DNA from: Tetmemena sp. SeJ-2015
Lineage: Eukaryota > Ciliophora > Spirotrichea > Sporadotrichida > Oxytrichidae
DNA length: 10,531 nucleotides
NCBI GenBank assembly: GCA_027382625.1
Contig: JAJKFJ010023015.1
Coordinates: forward strand, 1 to 10,531
Direction: 5' to 3'
Below are positions 1 through 8,323 of this stretch, piece after piece (position 1 is the stretch's first letter; each line of letters starts with the position of its first letter). Under the pieces are notes generated by a model. It made no database searches and had not been told where the DNA came from. It saw only the letters and a list, made by a program, of their open reading frames with translations. Position numbers and translations under genes: made by a program.

Positions 1-2
1 AT

Positions 3-56
3 ACAGCTAAAGAAAAGTTAAATGCAACTACTCAAATGCTCGAAGAAGATGGATGA
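3..56 (+). CDS. Possible 3' end of a plus-strand gene (partial)
   Basis: The frame entering from the left edge reads TAKEKLNATTQMLEEDG and stops at TGA 54-56. It is short, hydrophilic and would suit the C-terminus of a helical protein. Its stop is TGA, the only stop allowed if the neighbouring gene uses TAA and TAG for Gln. It would converge on the candidate minus-strand gene ending at 124, leaving a spacer of 67 bp, as tight as in compact ciliate genomes. At 17 residues it cannot be told from chance. Confidence 0.18.
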   Translation, partial: TAKEKLNATTQMLEEDG

Positions 57-123
57 ACAAACTCAAGCACTCAAAATCCAAATCAAAAGCAGAAGATGCC
101 AATTAGCAGTACTCAAATACTTT

Positions 124-915
124 TCAGGTGTCTTTAAGCTGTGGCAACAAATGTATTTTGAAAATAAATTACACGATAACCTAATGCTATCTTCGCCATA
201 ATTAAATTATCCAGTTAGTACTTGCTGCTTTAAAATAAATTTTTAAAATTTGAATTAATCCTTTAAATATTAAGTCTTCTTAGTTTCTGCTGCTTGTCTC
301 TTAATTAGAATTTTGTCCTATACTCTGTCCTTTATTGCTATTGCTGTTAATCTATCCAATTTATCCATTTAGAAAATTTCCATATCCGTTGAATAAATTT
401 GACCTTGGAGTCTTTTTCTCAGTAAAATACTGCCTCACATCCTTAATGTAATTTCCGTTTCTACTGCTCTATGCCAATTTAAGTTAGTTCTGAGAATAAG
501 GAAGCATAATTTTATTGTCTTATCTTTTAGAATTAGCAACTATTAAATCTTAGAAATTTAAGTCTTACAAAACTAATAATTAGTTCATTTTTATATAGCT
601 ATATCTAACTTTTGAACTGATAATAAAGAAAAGAAATTATAAAAATAATCATCCTCTTACTAATGCTATAGATTTTGATTGGATGAATTTTGATTCAAGT
701 TATAGGCTTGCTTTCCTGCAGGAGTCACACTGTTACTATCTCAACTCTTCTAAAATACGTTTGAAACCTAATTAGGCTTCTCCGGAATTTGCTAATTCCT
801 TACTCTATTCTAGTTCGAAGATTTTAAACTCATTTGCTACTATTGTATTTGATCTTCTTACTTTTATTATATATTTTGCGCAGAATAAGCTTATTGGTCT
901 TGATTTAAATTTCAT
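124..915 (-). CDS. Candidate spliced gene readable only with TAA/TAG = Gln; function unknown
   Basis: On the minus strand, ATG at 915-913 follows a TGA at 921-919. With TAA and TAG read as Gln, the frame runs from 915 to 661. It begins MKFKSRPIS and continues with a charged, helix-like stretch containing ELEQSKELANSG and RILEELRQQQ. It meets a good donor, GTAAGAGG, at 660, and a 44-nt candidate intron ends in TTATCAG at 617. The original frame is again free of TGA from 648 to the TGA at 126-124. That part is rich in Asn, Gln and Ser, including GQINSNSNKGQS. About 19 Gln codons are TAA or TAG and few are CAA or CAG, a ciliate-like preference. One problem is that removing the 44-nt intron shifts the frame; the shifted frame ends at TGA 421-419. 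One indel error or a different splice would be needed to reach 124. The first exon is the better-supported part. In the standard code the region is broken and would be intergenic. Confidence 0.3.
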
Positions 916-921
916 ATTTCA

Positions 922-1411
922 AATATAAAAACTAATTTTTAGCTTAATTAAAAAAATTTAATTTTCCCCAATAAAACTTATTCAAGAAAGTTAAGATTTG
1001 AAATTTATTTCATTAAAAAAAATTTATCAATAAAGCAAAACTTTTTTTATACAAAACAATTGAGTTAAAAAATAATTATTATTAAGCTCAATAATTTTAA
1101 ATATAATTTTTATCTCCTCAATAAATTTATATTATCTTATCATTTTTAAAAATATATTTTTGAATAAAAATTGGAATCTTAAAATAAGCCCCTCTAAATT
1201 AATGCATAGAATTTATTTTTAATTTTATCATAAAATAAAATATTCTTAAATTTGATTTTCTTAACTTTGAGCAAATAAAAAGTATCGAATCTTCTTATTG
1301 AAATCTTCAGACATATTTTTATTAAAAATATTAAATAATTTAAATAATTAATTACCTATAATTCTATATTGATATATTATTATAGTTGATTTGTATTCGG
1401 ATTCTCATTCC
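922..1411. other. Very AT-rich spacer, no gene seen
   Basis: This 490-bp stretch falls to about 7-18% GC per 60 bases (for example 1321-1380 has four G+C). It is full of A and T runs and short direct A/T words, and no frame looks protein-like in either code. It lies between two blocks of about 30-37% GC. Under the two-gene model it would be the promoter side of the 915-124 gene and the 3' side of the 2055-1412 gene. I see no defined promoter motif that stands out from the A/T background. Confidence 0.6.
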
Positions 1412-2055
1412 TCAATTCAGATAAGCTATTGTCATTCTGATTAGATTGGAAATGATTGTTTTAAAAAGGGATGTTTGAGCTTTAGTGCATAGACTTTTAA
1501 TGAAGTTTATATTTTATAAAATTGTAAATGGCAAGTTCGTTGAGCTAATTTCTGCTATCACTAGAAGTCTCATCAAGTCGATTGTTCTAATAGTATCAAG
1601 CTTAATCTGCTTCACGTGTACTTATTTAATCTAAAACGTTTTTTCTATTAACTGATATTAGAAACCTTTTCGGCTTTATACTATTCAAAATATAACTTAT
1701 CATAAAAGAAAAATTAAATGAGGGGCCCTTTCCTCCACAGTAAAATTTTATAGTGAATTAAGGGAAGAAAAAAAAATTATTTCTTAAAGGTAATTGTCGT
1801 TACTTAAACCGTTTTCTTCCAGTTATAGAGGTGTAATAGAACATCTATGGTTTCAAATTTTAATACTAGTTAATTCAGTTCAAGGAGAACTGCACCTAAA
1901 TATAGTATAAATTTTGATATAATTTAAATCTATTGAAAATAAAATTTAAATAGAATTTTGAAATAATTCAGTTTTTTTTAAAAACATGTTTTACATGCTT
2001 TAGCTATAAGACCTAAAAATAAAGAAAAAAATTTCAGGATTAGTCTCTTAATCAT
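1412..2055 (-). CDS. Candidate second gene under the ciliate-type code; function unknown
   Basis: With TAA and TAG as Gln, a minus-strand frame is free of TGA from the array edge to TGA 1614-1612, with the first usable ATG at 2055-2053 (MIKRLILKFFSLFLGLIAKA, which resembles a signal or membrane segment). A candidate 35-nt intron (1665-1631, GTTTCTAA...TTTTAG) in phase 0 joins it to a second frame, 1630 to TGA 1414-1412. That frame contains TIRTIDLMRLLVIAEISS and NLIRMTIAYLN. The model gives about 202 residues. The part between 1412 and about 1860 has 20-37% GC and looks most gene-like. The N-terminal part lies in very AT-rich DNA and is mostly Lys, Phe, Ile and Asn, as random AT-rich sequence would be, so the true start is uncertain. 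GTTT is a weak donor, and an opposing plus-strand frame is also fairly open. I recognise no domain. Confidence 0.2.
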
Positions 2056-2099
2056 GAATAAAATTTTCGTTATATTTAAATGTTAAAATATTTTAAAAT

Positions 2100-2130
2100 T
2101 TAAATTTAGGTTTAGAGTATCCCAAAAATT
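2100..2130. other. Left junction between AT-rich flank and satellite
   Basis: Satellite identity starts abruptly with GTATCCC at 2117-2123, which is inside the CACCGTATCC arm of the monomer's inverted repeat. The next few bases (AAAAATTCTGGG) depart slightly from the consensus CACCTAATTCTGGG, after which the first unit follows consensus closely. The bases to the left (TTTAGGTTTAGA) do not resemble the monomer. Either the array was inserted or expanded at this arm, or the join is an assembly chimera. Confidence 0.6.
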
Positions 2131-2797
2131 CTGGGCTAAAAATGACGGATACGGTGCTCGTTTTGATGGGCGCGTGCGGGAACATAGAGATCTCGAAAAT
2201 GAGGAAAAAAGTTGATCGAAGTTATGATGACTTTTTTCGAAAAAGTGATTTTGCCCTTCCCGGCACTTCCCTGTCCTGAAAACACCGTATCCCACCTAAT
2301 TCTGGCTAAAAATGACGGATACGGTGCTCGTTTGATGGCGCGTGCGGGAACATAGAGATAGGGAAAAAGTTGATCGAAGTTATGATGACTTTTTTTCGAA
2401 AAAGTGATTTTGCCCTTCCCGGCACTTCCCTGTCCTGAAAACACCGTATCCCACCTAATTCTGGGCTAAAAATGACGGATACGGTGCTCGTTTTGATGGG
2501 CGCGTGCGGGAACATAGAGATCTCGAAAATGAGGAAAAAAGTTGATCGAAGTTATGATGACTTTTTTTTCGAAAAAGTGATTTTGCCCTTCCCGGCACTC
2601 CCGTCCTGAAAAACACCGTATCCCACCTAATTCTGGGGGTAAAAAATGACGGATACGGTGCTCGTTTTTTATGGGCGCGTGCGGGAACATAGAGATAGGA
2701 AAAAAGTTGATCGAAGTTATATGACTTTTTTTCGAAAAAGTGATTTTGACCTTCCCCGGGACTTCCCTGTCCTGAAAACCACCGTATCCCACCTAAT
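2130..2797. repeat. Dimer-like higher-order segment at array edge
   Basis: Copies 1 to 4 alternate between full-length units (2130-2300 and 2460-2631) and units with the same internal deletion (2301-2459 and 2632-2797). In both short units the 10 bases CTCGAAAATG after GAGAT are missing, so GAGAT joins directly to AGG (near 2359 and 2696). I did not find this deletion in any of the other 44 complete copies. The pairing implies that a roughly 330-bp dimer was duplicated as a block. The register breaks at copy 5 (2798), which is full length, so only two dimers are visible here. Confidence 0.65.
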
Positions 2798-4602
2798 TCT
2801 GGGCTAAAAATGACGGATACGGTGCTCATTTTGATGGGCACGTGCGGGAACATAGAGATCTCGACAAGATGAGGAAAAAGTTGATCGAAGTTTTGATGAT
2901 TTTTTTTCGAAAAAGTGATTTTGCCCTTCCCGCCACTTCCCTGTCCTGAAAACACCGTATCCCACCTAAATTCTGGGCTAAAATGATCGGATACGTGCTC
3001 GTTTGATGGGATACGCGTGCGGGAACAAAGATCTCGAAAATGAGGAAAAAAGATTGATCGAAGTTATGATGACTTTTTTCGAAAAAGTGATTTTGCCCTT
3101 CCCGCCACTTCCCTGTCCTGAAAAAACCGTATCCCACCTAATTCTGGACTAAAAAGGACGGATACGGTGCTCCTTGTGATGGCGGCGTGCGTGCGGGAAC
3201 CATTGAATCTCGCGAAAATGAGCGAAAAAGTTGATCGAATTATGATGACTTTTTTTTCGAAAAAGTGATTTGCCTTCCCGGCACTTCCTGTCCTGAAAAC
3301 ACCGTATCCCACCAATTCTGGGCTAAAAATGACGGAGACGGTGCTCGTTTTGATGGGCGCGTGCGGAACATAGAGATCTCGAAAATGACGAAAAAAGTTG
3401 ATTCGAAGTTATATGACTTTTTTTCGTAAAAGTGATTTTGCCCTTCCCAGCACCTGTTCTGAAAACACCGTATCCCACCTAATTTTGGGCTAAAATGACG
3501 GATACGGTGCTCGTTTGATGGGCGCGTGCGAACATAGGGATCTCGAAAATGAGGAAAAAAGGTGATCGAAGTTTTGATGACTTTTTTCGAAAATAAGTGG
3601 ATTTTCCTTGCCCGCACTCCTGTCCTGAAAACACCGTATCCCAGCTAATTCTGGGCTAAAATGACGGATTACGGTGCTCGTTGATGGCGCGTTGCACGGG
3701 AACAATTGAGATCTCGAAAAAATGAGGAAAAAAGTTTGATCGAAGTATTGATGACTTTTTTTCGAAAAAGTGATTTGCCCTTCCCGGCACTCCCGGTCCT
3801 GAAAACACCGTATCCCACCTAATTCTGGGCTAAAATGACGGATACGGTGCTCGGTGCTCGTTTTGATGGCGCGTGCGGGAACATAGAGATCTCGTAAAAG
3901 AGGAAAAAAGTTGATCGAAGTTATGATGACTTTTTTTCGAAAAAGTGATTTGCCCTTCCCGGCACTCCCTGTCCTGAAAACACCGTATCCACCTAATTCT
4001 GGGCTAAAATTGACGGATACGGTGCTCGTTTTTATGGGCGCGTGCAGGGAACATAGAGATCTCGAAAATGAGGAAAAAAAGTTGATCGAAGTTATGATGA
4101 CTTTCGAAAAAGTGATTTTGCCCTCCCGGCACTTCCCTGTCCTGAAAACACGTAAGAATTCTGGGCTAAAAATGACGGATACGCTGCTCGATTTGATGGG
4201 CGCGTGCGGGAATAAAGATCTCGAAAATGAGGAAAAAAAATGATCGAAGTTTTTTGATGACTTTTTGTCGAAAAAGTGATTTTGGCCCTTCCGGCACTTC
4301 CCTGTCCTGAAAACACCGTATCCCACCTAATTCTGGCCTAAAAATGACGGATACGGTGCTCGTTTTGATGGGCGCGTGCGGGAACATAGAGATCTCGAAA
4401 ATGAGGAAAAAAGTTGATCGAAGTTATATGACTTTTTTTGGAAAAAGTGATTTTGCCCTTCCCGGCACTTCCTTGTCCTGAAAACACCGTATCCCACCTA
4501 ATTCCGGGCTAATGACGGGTACGGTGCTCGTTTTGATGGCGCGTGCGGGGGAACATAGAGATCTCGAAAATGAGGAAAGAAGTTGATCGAAGTTTTGATG
4601 AC

Positions 4603-4628
4603 GAGGGTTGCTTAGCGATGTGAAGATA
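4603..4628. other. Unique 26-bp insertion inside one monomer
   Basis: The copy starting at 4503 is stretched to 199 bp because 26 bases separate its GATGAC from the following T-tract. The inserted segment begins GAGGGTTGC and ends GAAGATA. It matches no other part of the monomer and I see no second copy in the window. It has no obvious terminal inverted repeat and no clear target-site duplication. It could be filler DNA from break repair, a read artefact or a small foreign insert. Confidence 0.7.
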
Positions 4629-6236
4629 TTTTTTTTTTCGAAAAAAGTGATTTTGCCCTTCCCTGCACTTGCCTGTCCTGAAAACACCGTATTCCACCTA
4701 TTCTGGGCTAAAAAATGACGGATACGGTGCTCGTTGTTGATGGGCGCGTGCCATCCGGGAACATAGAGATCTCAAAAATGAGGAAAAAAGTTGATCGAAG
4801 TTATTGATGACTTTTTCGAAAAAGTGATTTTCCCTTCCCGGCACCTTCCCTGTCCTGAAAAAACCGTATCCCACCTAATTCTGGGCCATAAAAAAGACGG
4901 ATACGGTGCTCGTTTTGATGGCGCGTGCGGGAACATAGAGATCTCAAAATGAGGAAAAAAGTTGATCGAAGTTATGATGACTTTGTTTCGAAAAATGATT
5001 TTGCCCTTCCCGGCACTCCCTCCTGAAAACCACGTATCCCACCTAATTCTGGGCTAAAATGCCGATACGGTGCTCGTTTTGATGGGGGCGTGCGGGAACA
5101 TAGAGATCTTCGAAAATGACCGGAAAAAAGTTGATCGAAGTTTAGATGACTATTTTTCGAAAAAGTGATTTTTCCCTTCCCGGCACTTCCTGTCCTGAAA
5201 ACACCGTGAATCCCACCTAATTCTGGGCTAAAATGACGATACGCGTTGCTCGTTTTGATGGGGCGCGTGCGGGAAACATGGAGATCTCGAAAATTGAGGA
5301 AAAAGTTGATCGAAGTTATGAGCTTTTTTTCGAAAAAGTGATTTTGCCCTTCCCGGCACTTCCCTGTCCTGAAAACACCCTATCCCACACCTAATTCTGG
5401 GCTAAAATGACGGATACGGGTGCTCGTTTTGATGGCGCGTGCGGGAACATAGAGATCTCGAAAATGAGGAAAAAATGTTGATCGAAGTTATTGATGACTT
5501 TTTTTTCGAAAAAGTGATTTGCCCTTCCCGCCTTCCCTGTCCTGAAAACACCGTATCCCACCTAAGTCTGGGCTAAAATGACGGGTACGGTGCTCGTTTT
5601 GATGGCGCGCGTGCGGGACATAGAGATCTCGAAAAGAGGAAAAAGTTGATCGAGTTTATGATGACTTTTTTTCGGGAAAAATGATTTTGCCCTCCGGCAC
5701 GATTCCTGTCCTGAAAACACCGACATCCCACCCTAATTCTGGGCTAAAAATGACGGATTACGGTGCTCGGTTTTATGGCGCGTGCCGGAACATAGGAGAT
5801 CTCGAAAATGACGGAAAAAAGTTGATCGAAGTTATGATGACTTTTTTTCGAAAAAGTGATTTGCCCTCCGCACTTCCCTGTTCCTGAACACCGTATTCCC
5901 ACCTAATCTGGGCTAAAATGACGGAACGGTGCCGTTTTGATGCGGCGCGTGCTGGGAACATAGAGATCTCGAAAATGAGGAAAAAAGTTGATCGAAGGTT
6001 ATGATGACTTTTTTTCGGAAAAGTGATTTTGCCTTCCCGGCACTTCCCTGCTTCCTTGTCCTGAAAACACCGTATCCCACCTAATTCTGATCTAAAAATG
6101 AGGATACGGTGCTCGTTTTGATGGCGCGTGCGGGAACATTGAGATCTCGAAAAATGAGGAAAAAAGTTGAGCGAAGTATGATGACTTTTTTTTCGAAAAA
6201 GTATTTTCCCTTCCCGGCACTTCCCTGTCCTGAAAA

Positions 6237-6281
6237 CACCGTATCCCACCTAATTCTGGGCTAAAAATGACGGATACGGTG
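6237..6281. repeat. 10-bp inverted repeat spanning each monomer junction (example)
   Basis: CACCGTATCC (6237-6246) and GGATACGGTG (6272-6281) are perfect reverse complements separated by 25 nt. The same arms recur in most monomers, so every unit can form a 10-bp stem with a 25-nt loop. Examples with both arms intact or nearly so occur around 6409-6453, 9549-9593 and 10423-10460. The stem may be a protein-binding or cruciform site, or simply ancestral. Function is not shown by the sequence. Confidence 0.75.
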
Positions 6282-6311
6282 TTCGTTTTGATGGGCGCGT
6301 GCGGGAACATA

Positions 6312-6319
6312 GAGATCTC
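6312..6319. repeat. GAGATCTC palindrome present in nearly every monomer (example)
   Basis: An 8-bp perfect palindrome sits just after GGAACATA in almost every unit. It contains the BglII recognition sequence, so a BglII digest of genomic DNA should release a roughly 172-bp ladder. Units at 2301 and 2632 lack it because the shared deletion removes its right half. Confidence 0.8.
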
Positions 6320-6354
6320 GAAAATGAGGAAAAAAGTTGATCGAAGTTATGATG

Positions 6355-6372
6355 ACTTTTTTTCGAAAAAGT
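6355..6372. repeat. ACTTTTTTTCGAAAAAGT imperfect dyad (example)
   Basis: A T-tract and an A-tract flank a central TTCGAA, giving a near-perfect palindrome apart from two extra T residues. The element is present in nearly every copy and its T-run varies from about 4 to 10, the most length-variable homopolymer in the monomer. Such A/T tracts tend to be stiff or bent, so a nucleosome-phasing role is possible, but that is inference. Confidence 0.65.
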
Positions 6373-8323
6373 GATTTTGCCCTTCCCGGCACTTCCCTGT
6401 CCTGAAAACACCGTATCCCACCTAATTCTGGGCTAAAAATGACGGATACGGTGCTCGTTTTGATGGGCGCGTGCGGGAACATAGAGATCTCGAAAATGAG
6501 GAAAAAAGTGATCGAAGTTATGATGACTTTTTTTTTTCGAAAAAAGTGATTTTGCCCTTCCCGGCACCCCTGTCCTAAAAACACCGTATCCCACCTAATT
6601 CTGGCTAAAAAAAGGACGGATCGGTGCCTCGTTTTAATGGTGCGGCGTGCGGAAACATAGATGATCTCGAAAATGAGGAAAAAAGTTGATCGAAGTTTAG
6701 ATGACTTTTTTCAAAAAGTGATTTTGCCCTTCCCGCACTTCCTGTCCTGAAAACACCGTATCCCACCTAATTCTGGGCTAAAATGACGGATACGGTGCTC
6801 GTTTTGATGGGCGCGTGCGGGAACATAGAGATCTCGAAAATGAGGAAAAAAGTTGATCGAAGTTTTGATGACTTTTTTTCGAAAAAAGTGATTTTGCCCT
6901 TCCCGGCACTTCCCTGTCCTGAAAACACCGTATCCACCTAATTCTGGGCTAAAAATGACGGATACGGTGCTCGTTTTGATGGGCGCGTGCGGGAACATAG
7001 AGATCTCGAAAATGAGGAAAAAAGTTGATCGAAGTTTTGATGACTTTTTTTCGAAAAAGTGATTTTGCCCTTCCCCGCACTTCCCTGTCCTGAAAAACAA
7101 CGTTTCCCACCTAATTCTGGGCTAAAAAATGACGAATACGGTGCTCGTTTTGATGGCGCGTGCGGGGAACATAGAGTTCTCGAAAATGAGGAAAAAAGTT
7201 TATCGAAGTATGATGACTTTTTTTTTTCGAAAAAGTGATTTTGCCCTTCCTTCCCGCACTTTCCCTGTCCTGAAAACACCGTATCCCACCTAATTCTGGG
7301 CTAAAAATGACGGATACGGTGCTCGTTTTGATGGGCGCGTGCGGGAACATAGAGATCTCGAAAATGAAGAAAAAAGTTGATCGAAGTTATGATGACTTTT
7401 TTCGAAAAAGTGATTTTGCCTTCCCGGCACTTCCCTGTCCTTAAAACACCGTATCCACCTAATTCTGGGCTAAAATGACGGATACGGGCTCGTTTTGATG
7501 GGCGCGTGCAGGAACATAGAGATCTCGAAAATGAGGAAAAATGTTGATCGAGTTATGATGACTTTTTTTCGAAAAAAGTGATTTTGCCCTTCCCGGCACT
7601 TCCTGTCCTGAAAACACCGTATCCAACCTAATTCTGGGCTAAAAATGACGGATACGGTGCCCGTTTTGATGGGCGCGTGCGGCAACATTGAGATCTCGAA
7701 AATGAGGAAAAAAGTTGATCGAAGTGTTTGATGACTTTTTTTTCGAAAAAGTTATTTTGCCCTTCCCGGCACTTCCCTGTCCGGAAAACACCGTATCCCA
7801 CCTAAGTCGGGCTAAAATGACCGGATACGGTGCTCGTTTTGCATGGGCGCGTGCGGGAACATAGAGATCTCGAAAAAGGAAAAAAGTTGATCGAAGTGTA
7901 TGATGACTTTTTTTTCGAAAAAGTGATTCTGCCCTTCCCTTCCCTGTCCGGAAAACACCGTATCCCACCTAATCCTGGGCTAAAAATGACGGATACGGTG
8001 CCTCGTTTGATGGTCAGCGTTGCGGCGGGAACATTGAGATCTCGAAAATGAAGGAAAAAAAGTTGATCGAAGTTATGATGACTTTTTTTTCGAAAAAATG
8101 ATTTTGCCCTTCCCGGCACTTCCCTGTCCTGAAAAACACCCTTATCCCACCTAATTCTGGGCTAAAATGACGGATACGCTCCTTTTGATGGGCGCGTGCG
8201 GAACAATAGAGATCTCGAAAATGAGGAAAAAAGTTGATCGAAGTAGGTGATGACTTTTTTTCGAAAAAGTCATTTTGCCTTTCCCGGCACTTCCCTGTCT
8301 GAAAACACCGTATCCCACCTAAT

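Larger units (their letters stand above)
6255..6426. repeat. Representative near-consensus monomer (172 bp)
   Basis: This copy is exactly 172 bp and differs little from the majority sequence: one visible change is GTTCG for GTGCTCG-type GCTCG at 6281-6284, and it carries the A form at the diagnostic site (GTTATGATG). Copies at 6427, 6772, 6943, 9566 and 10085 are similarly clean. The copies around 3.0-6.1 kb and 7.9-9.4 kb carry far more indels. Use this unit as the reference when aligning the others. Confidence 0.9.

Noticed and set aside
22..201. A 59-codon plus-strand frame, ATG to TAA, in the standard code (MDEQTQALKIQ near its start)
   Set aside because: It is short, antisense to the candidate minus-strand gene in the same codon register, has no recognisable domain, and would not end at TAA under the ciliate-type code. 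It remains the main standard-code alternative for this region.
599..925. Plus-strand frame of about 109 codons broken by TAG at 773-775
   Set aside because: It is antisense to the first exon of the minus-strand candidate, lacks a good start and has a less protein-like composition. It is probably a shadow frame.
1379..1756. Plus-strand frame under the ciliate code with Cys-containing segments, broken by one TGA near 1539
   Set aside because: It overlaps the better minus-strand model, needs a stop bypass, and has no start codon or splice signals that fit.
6277..6300. CENP-B box-like sequence around TTCGTTTTGATGGGC
   Set aside because: The TTCG exists only in this variant (others have CTCG), and the essential A and CGGG positions do not match the NTTCGNNNNANNCGGGN pattern.
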